Source: Cytophagales bacterium (lineage in GTDB: Bacteria > Bacteroidota > Bacteroidia > Cytophagales > Cyclobacteriaceae). Taken from it: DNA of 64,000 nt. A program made the position numbers and the translations under genes. The stretch covers positions 25,757 to 89,756 of the forward strand of contig JANYHW010000178.1 in the NCBI GenBank assembly GCA_025358885.1, written 5' to 3'. Positions 43,021-53,138 of the stretch are shown in pieces; the first letter of the stretch is position 1, and every line of letters begins with the position of its first letter. The notes below the pieces were generated by a model. That model saw only the letters and a list, made by a program, of their open reading frames with translations. It ran no database searches and was not told the DNA's origin.

Positions 43021-45831
43021 CTAATACCCTTTTGTAATTCCTTTTTCGATCGCGGGTATGCCCTTCTTCATCCATTCCGGTTCAGCATTGCCTTTCAGGT
43101 AATAGTTAAAAAACTGCATTAAACGGGTCTGAAAATCAATCCTGTTTTCCCTCTTGACAGGCCAATGGGGTTCTCCATTGTAATTCAGCATCCAAACGGG
43201 TTTGTTCAGTCGGCGCATGGCCATATACATCTCTATCCCCTGGTACCAGGGCACTGCGCCATCTGCATCATTATGAAGGAGAAGCAGTGGCGTTTGAATC
43301 TTATCCGCAAAGAAAATAGGGGAGTTCTCAATGAAATGCATGGGCTTTTCCCATAATGTGCCCCCAATGCGACTTTGGGTGTGCTCATATTGAAACATCC
43401 GGCTGACACCTGTCTCCCAACGGATCCCTCCATAGGCGCTGATCATATTGGCAACAGGAGCGCCTGCCTCAGCCGCTCTAAAAAGATTGGTACGGGTTAG
43501 CATATAGGCAATCTGATACCCTCCCCAGCTATGACCCTGTATTCCAATATTTTTTTCATCAACAAAGCCTCGTCCGATAAGTGCAGTCACTCCCGGCATG
43601 ATGCAATTCAATGCGCTCTCTCCCGGAAATCCGATCTTGTAGGTAATGTCCGGAACAAAGATCAGGTAACCGTTGCTGACATACACACTGCGATTAACAG
43701 CGGAACGCAGCGGTTCAGGCTTAATGTGCTGATGGATGTTGTCACTCTCCTTCTCATAGAAATAGACAATCATGGGGTACTTCTTCGCTGGGTCAAAACC
43801 TTCTGGTTTGTACAACATCCCCGCTAAAGGGATATTGTCAAGCGAAGTCCAATGCACCATCTCCACACTTCCCCAGAAATAGTGTTTAGTCTGGGGATTG
43901 GCTTCACTAATTCTTCTAGGTGCACTAAATGTCAGGTCAGTCGACCACACATCCGGAAAATCCCGAAAGCTTTCACGTGTAAAAAGAACCTGGTTGGAGT
44001 TCTTTGCCTTGACCACACCACCAAACCGGAAAGGTGCCATCATCAGCCGGGTGAGTTTTCCCGATTGAATCGACAGTTTATAGTAGCCCGACTCTTTCGT
44101 TAATTCATTGAAAGCCGACAGCAGAAGTTCCCTCGAGGGATCTATTGATCGCTCTTCAGCATCCAATTTGACATAGCGAAAGACAATTTTTTCCTTTCGC
44201 CCAACACCCGTCAGGTTTGTGGGTGGTTTTTGATTTTGTGGATCAAACATCCACATGTCATAACGGTCATAGACAATGAGATTCTGGTCTTCCAATGTCC
44301 AACCGGCAAAACCATAAGAAGATGGGAAGTCAGGTGAATCATTCTCTTCATCTGCGAATGCGACTGACAATCCCCGATTCAGTTTTTCCACCTTCCCGTT
44401 TGTGACTGAATGGGCATACCACGAAGTGTCCATCAGGTTAAACCAGAATGCATACCTGGCTTTTGGTGAGAGACTCATGTTGCCCTTCAGTTTTGTGGCA
44501 ATGGTCGTTCGCACTTGCTTCTCAAGATCAAATAGATAGAAGTCTCTGAAGGCAGTCATATCCCAGGTGGTCATCTTGCGGTAGGGCACGTTTGTCTCAC
44601 CGAGGGCCACCGTGGCATTGCCTTCATCTCCGGTTTCAATGGAAGGCACCTCTCTGTCTCCGAGTTGCATAATCCTCTTCCCTGTCAGGTCTATGGCTAC
44701 CACATAAGACCGCTTCTTCTCTGTTTCCAGCTGACGGTTCTGTTGCGGATAAATATATGGATCATCACCCCCCCAGACTTCTACGCTGACAATTTCTTCC
44801 GTCAACAAGGTGGTGTCTTGCACAACGGGTAGGGGTGCCGATCCAAAGAACAATTTCAAACCATCCTTTGAAAACACGGGGGTATAATTTTCACTTACCG
44901 TCCAGTGTTGAGGAATGCCCAATGAACGCTCCACATCCAAAACGGCTGCCGCAGGAAATCCTTGTTTCCAATGGTAGAGCTCGAAATGCCTCACGAGTGC
45001 TTTGGTTGTATCGCTGTCCAACAGGAAGGAAGCTTGTGTCCCGTCTTCACTGACTGAAAGACCTTTATACTTGTATTTACTTTTTCCTTCGTGGAGGGTC
45101 ATGAGTTTCTGACTTCCCAGATCATACCAGTACACTCCCGCCTTCAATGTACTGTCATTACCCGTTGACGAAAAAATAAGCCCCTGCCCGTACTTGGCAA
45201 AAACATAATCCTTCACAAATCCAAACAACACATCTTTATGTTCGGGAAATTTTCTGATTACCAGAGAATAACCATTGTCATCAGAATTGACTTTTTTCTT
45301 TTTAGTTTTCTTCTCATCTGGTTTTGCCTTGACTTCTTTCTTCGCTTCTGTTTGATAGGCGATCCAGCCTCCTGATTTCTCCGGCATCTTAAATGATCTT
45401 ACCTCCGGAATCTTCTCTATTTTGCCAGCTCCTAAAGTGTAGATGCCCAGAGAATCCTTTGGCAAGTCCTCTTTCTTCTTCTTTTGACGGCGTAGTTCTT
45501 TCACAAGTTTCATGGGTGGCTTGATTTTAAACACCGCATACCTGCTGTCAAAGGACAGAAGTACACCTTCGGCCCGCTTCGCCGAGTCTTGAGTCGATGA
45601 GCTGATGTTATAAAAAATTGCTTTGCCGTCGCCGTCTTGAGGGTTCACGGTGAACACTGCAAACTTACCATCCGGAGTGAGCGCTTTGTAGGGTATATCT
45701 TTCCACTGATCATAGACTGCATGAGTCAAGGGCTGTTTAGTGATAGCTTTAGGAATAACTCCCGCATTTTTCTTCTGGGCATCCAAGAGGATAAAGGATA
45801 GCAACAGCCACACAATTATTGCAAGTCTCAT
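43021..45831 (-). CDS. Exported S9 family prolyl oligopeptidase
   Basis: 936 residues from ATG 45831, chosen for its signal peptide (MRLAIIVWLLLSFILLDAQ); 18 upstream in-frame residues are not leader-like. An N-terminal beta-propeller (~30-650) precedes the alpha/beta hydrolase. The catalytic triad is visible: Ser768 in GIQGHSWGGYQ, Asp857 in HNDADGAVP and His889 in GEPHWP. A lysine-rich insert (KKEVKAKPDEKKTKKKK) lies near residue 185. S9 enzymes cleave short peptides, often after Pro or Ala; exported Bacteroidota members probably feed on or process peptides in the periplasm. It is divergent from the CHAT gene. Confidence 0.92.
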   Translation of the reverse strand: MRLAIIVWLLLSFILLDAQKKNAGVIPKAITKQPLTHAVYDQWKDIPYKALTPDGKFAVFTVNPQDGDGKAIFYNISSSTQDSAKRAEGVLLSFDSRYAVFKIKPPMKLVKELRRQKKKKEDLPKDSLGIYTLGAGKIEKIPEVRSFKMPEKSGGWIAYQTEAKKEVKAKPDEKKTKKKKVNSDDNGYSLVIRKFPEHKDVLFGFVKDYVFAKYGQGLIFSSTGNDSTLKAGVYWYDLGSQKLMTLHEGKSKYKYKGLSVSEDGTQASFLLDSDTTKALVRHFELYHWKQGFPAAAVLDVERSLGIPQHWTVSENYTPVFSKDGLKLFFGSAPLPVVQDTTLLTEEIVSVEVWGGDDPYIYPQQNRQLETEKKRSYVVAIDLTGKRIMQLGDREVPSIETGDEGNATVALGETNVPYRKMTTWDMTAFRDFYLFDLEKQVRTTIATKLKGNMSLSPKARYAFWFNLMDTSWYAHSVTNGKVEKLNRGLSVAFADEENDSPDFPSSYGFAGWTLEDQNLIVYDRYDMWMFDPQNQKPPTNLTGVGRKEKIVFRYVKLDAEERSIDPSRELLLSAFNELTKESGYYKLSIQSGKLTRLMMAPFRFGGVVKAKNSNQVLFTRESFRDFPDVWSTDLTFSAPRRISEANPQTKHYFWGSVEMVHWTSLDNIPLAGMLYKPEGFDPAKKYPMIVYFYEKESDNIHQHIKPEPLRSAVNRSVYVSNGYLIFVPDITYKIGFPGESALNCIMPGVTALIGRGFVDEKNIGIQGHSWGGYQIAYMLTRTNLFRAAEAGAPVANMISAYGGIRWETGVSRMFQYEHTQSRIGGTLWEKPMHFIENSPIFFADKIQTPLLLLHNDADGAVPWYQGIEMYMAMRRLNKPVWMLNYNGEPHWPVKRENRIDFQTRLMQFFNYYLKGNAEPEWMKKGIPAIEKGITKGY

Positions 45832-46036
45832 GGTGAATCGATTTACTGCGAAGATAGATTTTTCCAGATGGGCCATGCTTAACAATTATATCAATGGCAC
45901 CGCACGGTCTTATTTTCCCTGAATTCACCCGAGCCTTTCAATCATCAGGAATGAAACAAGTGCCACTCATCACCGTCAATAATACCTTTGAGGATCATTT
46001 TTTAAAAATGCTCCAACATCCTTAATTGAAGAAACA

Positions 46037-46054
46037 TTTTATATCTTTTATATC
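46037..46054 (+). repeat. Tandem 9-bp AT-rich repeat upstream of CHAT gene
   Basis: TTTTATATC occurs twice in tandem, 11 bases before the ATG at 46066. A -7-like TATCTTTC (46051-46058) overlaps the second copy, so the repeat probably lies in the promoter. Confidence 0.4.
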
Positions 46055-46065
46055 TTTCTGAACTC

Positions 46066-49000
46066 ATGCGGTCAATCTGGCTTAGTTTCCTTCTCTTCAT
46101 CCTCATCAGTCGGGCCTATGGTCAGGACTGGAAGGGTACATATGATCGCGCCGTTTCAGAATATCAGGAGAAAAAGTATCTACAGGCAATGGCAAGTGCA
46201 GAGAAAGCCTATGCTGCCTCAAGAAACCTGGACGCCAAGAGCCAGGCATTTTCCCTGCAATTACTCACGGCCATCTGCCTGGAAACTCAGGACTATTCAA
46301 AGGGACTGACTTATGCAAAAGAAGAAGTAAAGGCTTTTGAACAGGCGGAGGGTAAATCAAGTAAACGGTACGTCGAGGCATTGCAGAAAAGGGCTGAATT
46401 GTTTCAAGCCCAATCCCTCTGGCAGGAATCCAGTAAGGACTATGAAGAACTCCTTAACATTTACACCAATACCCCGGGGTCGACAAGCATTACCTATTTG
46501 AAAACCCAGAGTAATTATGGGCAGGTTCTGTTATCCCTCAATGACGTCTCCAAAGCCGTAACCATTTTGAACAGTGCTGTGACCGGATTAATGAAATTTC
46601 CAGATGAAGTAGAAGAGTATGGTCTGGCGCTTTACTACAGTGCTTATGCTAGTAGCCAAAGCCACGACTACACAGGAGCCGAAAACCGGCTAAAAGAATT
46701 TATTGTATTGGCTGAAAAAAATGGGTGGCAGTCGTGGCCGGAATACGCACAATCAAAGTCTCAACTGGTTCAACTTGCCAATCAAAAAGGGAATACTTCT
46801 GAGGGGCTTCTCTTGGTGCAGCAGGGCAACATCGACGATGACCTGAAGGCCAAACAATATCTCAAAGCGGCAATCGAATCACAGCACGAGCACCCTGCCG
46901 AGGCCTTAGGGTATTTTAAGCAAGCGGAAGAAAGTCTCACAAAGACCACAGAACAGTCAAACACCGGGTTTTCAGTGTTTCAGAATTTCGCTCGCTTCCT
47001 GTACGTCAATAATGATTGGAAAGAGGCAAAAATAAAACTTGATAAGGCACGCCAGATCGCCTCTGCACTTTTTCCATTATCCAGCCTGGAGTATGGCTAT
47101 GTATTGGAGCTCGATGGCGACCTGCTTGTTGCCTCCGGCAAAGTCCAGGCTGCACCGGAGAAATATGAAGCAGCTTTCAAAAACTTTGCGTCACTGCCCA
47201 TGGTTACACAGGCATCACATCGCACCAGTGCCACAGTCAAGTTTCTCAATGCCAACCGACCAGACATCGCCCGGGGATTTCTTGAAGGGCTGGCAACCGA
47301 CTACTCTATCCTGGCCACACTCCCGGAAAAGATCCAAATGGAGATTTCTTCCTTGTACACAGAAATTCTCATTCAACTAAATTTATCTGAAACGGCCATC
47401 AAGCACCTTACCCTGGTGACAGCCAAGGCTACAACGCTTGGTGCCCAAAATGAGTTGACCCTCCAACTCGCGGAGGCTTATGAAGCGTCAGGTGATTTGA
47501 AAAAATCAGAGGGGCTGTTTGAATCCGTAATCAGAAAGTCCACCGCTCTCCCCGAAGTGCAGGCCGAAACCTTCTACCAGCTTGCCAGGCTACAGCAGCA
47601 AATGGGAAAATACAAGGAGGCCGAGAAAACATATCAGGCGGCCCTGGCGGCCAACAAGAAAATTCATTCTGCTGATATTAACCAGGTCTACAACTCCTTC
47701 GCTACATTTTACATCACCCTGGGAAATTACACCGCTGCCGAATCGATTTACAAAAATCTCCTGGGCGATCCACAAACATCTCCTGCCCTGGCGGATGCCA
47801 TCAAGCAAAATCTCGCTGCGATCTATCAGCAAACACTCCGTTATGATCAGGCCGAGCAACTCCTGCGCGAGGTGTTGGACGATGACCGAAAACTCATCGG
47901 GAACAAGCACCCCGATTTCGCCATTAGCCTACAGAACCTTGCAGCCCTTTATCAAATGAAAGGCAACTTTCAACAAGCCCGGGAACTTTATCTACAGGCA
48001 ATTGAAGTTGACAAGCTAAATGGCGGAGAACAAACCCTTCGCTATGCCAACAAGGAAGCCAACCTCGGTACCGTTTATCAGGAATTGGGGGAAACCGGGA
48101 AGGCCCTTCAACTTCTTGAGTCGGCATTGAAAATCCGGGAACGTATCCTTGGAAAGGACCATCCCGACTATATGTACACTTTATATAACCTGGCTGAACT
48201 CAAAAAGGGAATGGGTGACTACACTTCTGCAGCGCCCCTCTTCAATCAGGTCTCCTATTTCTATCTCAACCAAATCAAGCAAATATTTCCATCCCTCAGT
48301 GATTTTGAAAAGACGGCCTACCTCAACAAGATCGACAAGGTTATTGATGACTATGAAGAGTTTGTTGTAAGGTACCAGCAAAAAGATGCAGATGCACTCG
48401 GCCAACTTTTCAACTTTAGGCTACAGACGAAGGCGTTGTTGCTTAATGCCTCAGTCAAAGTGAGAAATGTCATACTTACCAATGGCAGCCCTGAAGTTCA
48501 AACAAAATTTGTGGAATGGCTCCATCTTAAGGAAAGACTTGCGCGCTTTGCCACGCTTACTTTGGAGGAAAGGAGAACACAGCAACCCCTGATCGATGAA
48601 AGTGAAGTGAAGGCCAATGAACTAGAAAAATGGCTCTCATCACAGTCGGAATTATTTGAAGGTGAATTTGCGAGAAGACCTCTCTCCTGGCATGACGTAA
48701 AGAAGGCCTTGAAGCCTGGTGAATCTGCGGTCGAAATGATACGCCTTAGCCTTGAGAAAGATTCCGTCATCTATGCAGCCCTGGTCCTCAAACCCGAACA
48801 GGCGACTCCCGCTTTGATGACTTATAGGAATGGCAAGGACATGGAGGGGCGGGAGTTCAGTTATTACAGCAACACCATCAGGTATGATATTGAGAATTTG
48901 AGATCGTATGGATTATTTTGGGAACCGCTTGAGGCATCGCTTAAGAATTCGACAATCATCTATTTCTCTGCCGATGGCATTTATAACAAAATAAATCCAC

Positions 49001-49878
49001 TCACCCTGTATGACCCCAACAAAAAACAATACCTCGTTGACCGGCTAACAGTGCATCTGCTCAGCAACCTCGGTGAAGTAACGATGCGTGCCGGAACTCT
49101 TTCGGCTATTCCATCAGCGGCCTTGTTCGGCTTCCCTGATTTCAGATCCGGCCAACCTATCAATTCGGTGAATCTCTCGCCACCCACAAGAAATACCGCT
49201 GTTTCCGAAATTGTAAAAAGTGGAGTGGCTGACTTGCCTGGGACAAAAGAGGAGATTCTGAATATCGCTCAACTGCTTAAAAAAAATCAATGGAAAGTAA
49301 CTTCCTACTTAAGCAAGGAGGCATCCGAAGAAAAAATCAAGAGCATCCACAGCCCGGATATTTTGCACATTGCCACCCATGGTTTCTTCATTCCAGAGCA
49401 GTCTGACGAGACTCCCATCATTTATTCAAATGATCCGGCACTTGCCCATGACAACCCCCTCACCCGGTCCGGCCTGCTATTGGCTGGAGTTGAAAAGAAC
49501 CTAAACTTTGAACCACGGAAGTCCGGTATCATACAGGAAGAAGATGGCATTCTCACGGCATTGGAAGTAATGAACCTCACCCTTGATCATACAGACCTTG
49601 TCATTCTCTCTGCCTGTGAGACCGGTTCAGGTAAGATCCGGAACGGGGAAGGGGTCTATGGTTTACAGCGGGCCTTCCTTGTGGCAGGTGCGAGTAACCT
49701 GGTGATGAGTCTGTGGAAAGTCAGTGATGAGGCCACAGAAGAATTGATGACACGATTCTATACAAACTTTCTGATATCAAAAGACAAGGCGGCAGCGTTC
49801 CGCCAGGCTCAACTTGACATAAAAAAGAAATATGAAGCGCCCTTTTATTGGGGGGCTTTTGTGCTCATTGGCCGATAA
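46066..49878 (+). CDS. Secreted TPR-CHAT protease
   Basis: 1270 residues with a signal peptide (MRSIWLSFLLFILISRAYGQ). About 15 TPR units run through residues ~25-760, the later ones of kinesin-light-chain type (NLAALYQMKGNFQQARELYLQAIEV). A linker leads to a caspase-like CHAT domain (~960-1270). The dyad is present: His1105 in HIATHGFF and Cys1184 in SACETGSG; QRAFLVAGASNLVMSLW is the family helix. CHAT proteases activate by TPR-mediated binding of partners, and some act in defence or cell-death pathways; this copy is predicted to work outside the cytoplasm. A PD40/OmpA gene starts 18 bp downstream and is very likely co-transcribed. Confidence 0.9.
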   Translation: MRSIWLSFLLFILISRAYGQDWKGTYDRAVSEYQEKKYLQAMASAEKAYAASRNLDAKSQAFSLQLLTAICLETQDYSKGLTYAKEEVKAFEQAEGKSSKRYVEALQKRAELFQAQSLWQESSKDYEELLNIYTNTPGSTSITYLKTQSNYGQVLLSLNDVSKAVTILNSAVTGLMKFPDEVEEYGLALYYSAYASSQSHDYTGAENRLKEFIVLAEKNGWQSWPEYAQSKSQLVQLANQKGNTSEGLLLVQQGNIDDDLKAKQYLKAAIESQHEHPAEALGYFKQAEESLTKTTEQSNTGFSVFQNFARFLYVNNDWKEAKIKLDKARQIASALFPLSSLEYGYVLELDGDLLVASGKVQAAPEKYEAAFKNFASLPMVTQASHRTSATVKFLNANRPDIARGFLEGLATDYSILATLPEKIQMEISSLYTEILIQLNLSETAIKHLTLVTAKATTLGAQNELTLQLAEAYEASGDLKKSEGLFESVIRKSTALPEVQAETFYQLARLQQQMGKYKEAEKTYQAALAANKKIHSADINQVYNSFATFYITLGNYTAAESIYKNLLGDPQTSPALADAIKQNLAAIYQQTLRYDQAEQLLREVLDDDRKLIGNKHPDFAISLQNLAALYQMKGNFQQARELYLQAIEVDKLNGGEQTLRYANKEANLGTVYQELGETGKALQLLESALKIRERILGKDHPDYMYTLYNLAELKKGMGDYTSAAPLFNQVSYFYLNQIKQIFPSLSDFEKTAYLNKIDKVIDDYEEFVVRYQQKDADALGQLFNFRLQTKALLLNASVKVRNVILTNGSPEVQTKFVEWLHLKERLARFATLTLEERRTQQPLIDESEVKANELEKWLSSQSELFEGEFARRPLSWHDVKKALKPGESAVEMIRLSLEKDSVIYAALVLKPEQATPALMTYRNGKDMEGREFSYYSNTIRYDIENLRSYGLFWEPLEASLKNSTIIYFSADGIYNKINPLTLYDPNKKQYLVDRLTVHLLSNLGEVTMRAGTLSAIPSAALFGFPDFRSGQPINSVNLSPPTRNTAVSEIVKSGVADLPGTKEEILNIAQLLKKNQWKVTSYLSKEASEEKIKSIHSPDILHIATHGFFIPEQSDETPIIYSNDPALAHDNPLTRSGLLLAGVEKNLNFEPRKSGIIQEEDGILTALEVMNLTLDHTDLVILSACETGSGKIRNGEGVYGLQRAFLVAGASNLVMSLWKVSDEATEELMTRFYTNFLISKDKAAAFRQAQLDIKKKYEAPFYWGAFVLIGR

Positions 49879-49896
49879 AAGATTATTTTTAGCACC

Positions 49897-51939
49897 ATGA
49901 TACGTCCCGCATCATGGTTTTTAGGAGTGTTGGCGGTGTTGGCACTCTCAGATGCAATACATGCGCAAACGATCAAAGAGGAGCCCCGGCGGGTAGATGG
50001 AGTCAGTACAGAGAAATTCGTTGAGTTTGCTCCCACGATCAGTGCTGACGGCAATACCATGATCATTCAAAGTAACAGAAATTCACCGCGAAGTACTGAA
50101 AGCTGGGAATTATTTGAATCAGTTCGTTCTCCTGGCGGGACCTGGAGTGACGTTACACCACTTACCACCATCAATAAAAAATGCAGCTTCCTCGCAGGTC
50201 CGTGCCTGAGCTATGACGGTAACCGAATATACTTCACCGCATTCATCAATGGGGTAACGACCAGTGAAGACATATTCTATGCAGAACGGCTCGACAATAC
50301 ACAATGGGGTGAACCAAAAAGTGTCGGTGCTCCTATAAATACTGAGGCATTCGAAGGATTTCCATCCATCTCCGCCGACGGAAACTCCCTTTATTTTATG
50401 CGCGTCAATCTTATTGACCCTGTGGACAAGAAATCCAAAGAAAACTGTTTTGAAATATTTGTATCGACCCTGCAGGCAGATGGTAAATGGGGGCAGCCCA
50501 AGAAGCTTCCAAGCCAGATCAACCTGGGCTGTGTCCGCGACCCGCGCATCATGGCCGATAACCACACCTTGATCTTCTCAGCGATTATCTCCAGCGGAAA
50601 GGGAAAGTATGATCTGTTTCAGTCCAAGAAAACTGCCGACGGCAAATGGACAACAGCAAAGCCATTGGATTTCATTAACTCTCCCGAGAATGATCAATCC
50701 CCCACGATATCCGCTGCGGGAAATGTCATTTATTACTATACTAAGAATGATATTTATGCGATGCCTATACCCATGGAGTTCAGGCAATCAACCAATGTTA
50801 CGGCACAAGGGTTCGTGAAGACGGAACAACGGAGGTTCCCGGTGTCAACTAACATTGAGGTGTATAACCTGGATACCCGGGAAAAAGTCAACAAGATTAA
50901 CAATCCTTATGATGGACGTTTCAGCCTTGTCATGGCGGCCGGGTCACGCTACAGGGTAGAGTTTTACAATCCTGGTTTCGTCAAAGAGACGAGAGAGTTT
51001 GATTTCAAAAAACAAGAGGTCTATGAAGAAATTAGCCTGAATATTAATCTCAAATCAACTTACCACGCCTCCATTGCCGCAACGGACTTCGATTTGAAGG
51101 CCTCCCTGGATGCTTTTGTGCAGGTGTCAAATGAACAGGGGGCTCTTATATGGAAGGATTCGGTGAAAGCCGGACAACCACTGAAGCCCATTGCCCTGGA
51201 AACCGTCCATCAGTATCAAATCACGGTTACCCGTGAAGCTTACCAGGAGGTGAAACAGTCTCTTGTCTTCAATGCGCAAATCTTCAGGGCGGACACTACA
51301 CTCACATTCCAGTTAACACATGACAAGATAAAATTTGTTGCAGAGGTAACCGACATCACGAGCAACAAACGGGTAAGGACCAAGGTGACATTCAATAACA
51401 CCACCCAGGATGAAGTAATTATTGCGGAATCCGGTGAGTCCGTTTATCTCAGAAAGGGAGACCGTTATCAGGTTGTAGCCAGCAGCGATAAGGGTTATTT
51501 CTTCGCCACCACAAATGTACTGGCAGGAGGCGGCGAGGTGACTCAGGATGGAGTCTATCGGCTAAACACGGCTATTACCCCGATCAAAGAAGGCGCATCA
51601 CTCACTCTGACCAATATTACTTTTGAAACCAATTCCGCAGAAATCAAACAATCATCCTATTCAGAACTTGACAGGGTCATCGAATTGATGCGTCAAAACC
51701 CTGCCCTCATAATTGAAATCGCCGCCCATACCGATGACGTGGGCACAGCCAAGTATAATTTGAAACTTTCCCAACTCAGAGCCGAGAGTGTAGTTACCTA
51801 TTTGAAGAGCAATGGAATTGTGAATGAGCGTTTTGAAGCCAGGGGCTATGGTAAAACAAAACCACTCACCCCCAATCAAAATAAAGAAAGCAGGGCCCGC
51901 AACAGGCGGGTGGAGTTAGTTGTACTGAAGGCAGGTTAA
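49897..51939 (+). CDS. Exported PD40/OmpA protein linked to CHAT protease
   Basis: 680 residues with a signal peptide (MIRPASWFLGVLAVLALSDAIHAQ). Residues ~45-310 form a PD40 propeller (ISADGNTMIIQSN, ISADGNSLYFMR). Beta-sandwich regions with two carboxypeptidase-regulatory-like units follow (~320-560). The C-terminal OmpA domain (~570-680) is complete, with AHTDDVGT, LSQLRAESV and ARNRRVELV, so it should bind peptidoglycan. The 18-bp gap after the CHAT gene implies one mRNA. It may anchor, sense for, or be a substrate of the protease (inference). It contrasts with the degenerate OmpA end of the protein at 2.6-4.1 kb. Confidence 0.9.
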   Translation: MIRPASWFLGVLAVLALSDAIHAQTIKEEPRRVDGVSTEKFVEFAPTISADGNTMIIQSNRNSPRSTESWELFESVRSPGGTWSDVTPLTTINKKCSFLAGPCLSYDGNRIYFTAFINGVTTSEDIFYAERLDNTQWGEPKSVGAPINTEAFEGFPSISADGNSLYFMRVNLIDPVDKKSKENCFEIFVSTLQADGKWGQPKKLPSQINLGCVRDPRIMADNHTLIFSAIISSGKGKYDLFQSKKTADGKWTTAKPLDFINSPENDQSPTISAAGNVIYYYTKNDIYAMPIPMEFRQSTNVTAQGFVKTEQRRFPVSTNIEVYNLDTREKVNKINNPYDGRFSLVMAAGSRYRVEFYNPGFVKETREFDFKKQEVYEEISLNINLKSTYHASIAATDFDLKASLDAFVQVSNEQGALIWKDSVKAGQPLKPIALETVHQYQITVTREAYQEVKQSLVFNAQIFRADTTLTFQLTHDKIKFVAEVTDITSNKRVRTKVTFNNTTQDEVIIAESGESVYLRKGDRYQVVASSDKGYFFATTNVLAGGGEVTQDGVYRLNTAITPIKEGASLTLTNITFETNSAEIKQSSYSELDRVIELMRQNPALIIEIAAHTDDVGTAKYNLKLSQLRAESVVTYLKSNGIVNERFEARGYGKTKPLTPNQNKESRARNRRVELVVLKAG

Positions 51940-51946
51940 TAGAAGT

Positions 51947-53122
51947 CTATGTGTAAGAGAATTCCCCCTTGGCACTTTTGATTGTCACTTTCTTTCCCAC
52001 GGCACTCTCAACACGTCCAATTATTTTCGCCTCGACACCTAAGCCCTTCGAAATTTCGACTACCCTGGCACCAAGTTGCTTTGGCAGATACACTTCCATG
52101 CGGTGACCCATATTAAAGACCTTATACATCTCTTGCCACGAGGTAGCGCTTTGCTCATAGATAAGTTCAAAAAGAGGCGGCACATCTAGCAGGTTGTCTT
52201 TGATGACATGGAGATCTTCAATGAAGTGTAGCACTTTGGTTTGCGCTCCGCCACTGCAATGAATGATACCATGGATTTGGTGTCTCAATTCCTTCAACAC
52301 TTCAATCAGCACCGGCGCATAGGTTCGGGTGGGTGACAAGACCAATTTTCCCACTGTCACGGGGACTTGCGGAATATGGTCCGTGACCACGTATTTTCCA
52401 CTGTAGACAAGGTCCTCGGGAATTTCATGGTTGTATGATTCAGGATAGCGAGAGGCATAATTATTCGAAAAGACATCGTGCCTGGCAGACGTGAGTCCAT
52501 TGCTTCCCATCCCTCCGTTGTATTCTGATTCGTATTCGGCCTTCCCGTAAGAAGCCAGGCCCACAACCACATCACCTGGCTGTATGCGGCCGTTATCAAT
52601 CACGTCGCTGCGCTTCATCCGGGTAGTTACTGTACTGTCCACGATAATGGTGCGCACCAGGTCGCCGACATCTGCAGTCTCCCCACCCGTGCTATAAATT
52701 TCCATTCCGTACTTGCGAAGCATCAACAAAACTTCTTCAGTTCCCGCTATGATGGCTGAGATGACTTCGCCGGGAATCCGGTTTTTGTTTCTCCCGATGG
52801 TTGAGGATAGAAAGACAGGTCCTGTGGCGCCCACACAAATCAGGTCATCCACATTCATGATGATCGCATCTTGTGCTATTCCTTTCCAGACGGACAGGTC
52901 TCCTGTTTCTTTCCAATAGATGTAAGCCAGCGATGATTTGGTCCCGGCGCCATCGGCGTGCATCACCGTGCAATAGTCCGGATCTCCTGCCAGCAGGTCT
53001 GGAACAATCTTACAAAACGATTTGGGGAAGAGTCCTTTGTCGAGCTGCTGAATAGCCCGATGTACATCTTCCTTTGATGAGGATACCCCGCGCTGCTGAT
53101 ATCGGTCCGTAGCCTGGTCCAA
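51947..53122 (-). CDS. purM: AIR synthase (PurM-type), TTG start
   Basis: 391 residues. PurM cyclises formylglycinamidine ribonucleotide to aminoimidazole ribonucleotide in purine synthesis. Motifs: RYQQRGVSSSKEDVH (N-terminal strand region), HADGAGTKSSLAYI, VDDLICVGATGP, STGGETADVGDLV and IHCSGGAQTKVL. The frame is open for a further 107 codons, but that part is the reverse-frame image of the Gly-rich end of the next gene. The conserved N-terminus begins only at DRYQQRG, and no ATG is nearby; TTG at 53122 is the best start and leaves a 16-bp gap. Bacteroidota have this longer PurM form. An AIR-synthase-related paralogue is the alternative. Confidence 0.85.
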   Translation of the reverse strand: MDQATDRYQQRGVSSSKEDVHRAIQQLDKGLFPKSFCKIVPDLLAGDPDYCTVMHADGAGTKSSLAYIYWKETGDLSVWKGIAQDAIIMNVDDLICVGATGPVFLSSTIGRNKNRIPGEVISAIIAGTEEVLLMLRKYGMEIYSTGGETADVGDLVRTIIVDSTVTTRMKRSDVIDNGRIQPGDVVVGLASYGKAEYESEYNGGMGSNGLTSARHDVFSNNYASRYPESYNHEIPEDLVYSGKYVVTDHIPQVPVTVGKLVLSPTRTYAPVLIEVLKELRHQIHGIIHCSGGAQTKVLHFIEDLHVIKDNLLDVPPLFELIYEQSATSWQEMYKVFNMGHRMEVYLPKQLGARVVEISKGLGVEAKIIGRVESAVGKKVTIKSAKGEFSYT

Positions 53123-53138
53123 CGTGCGTAAGTATTTC

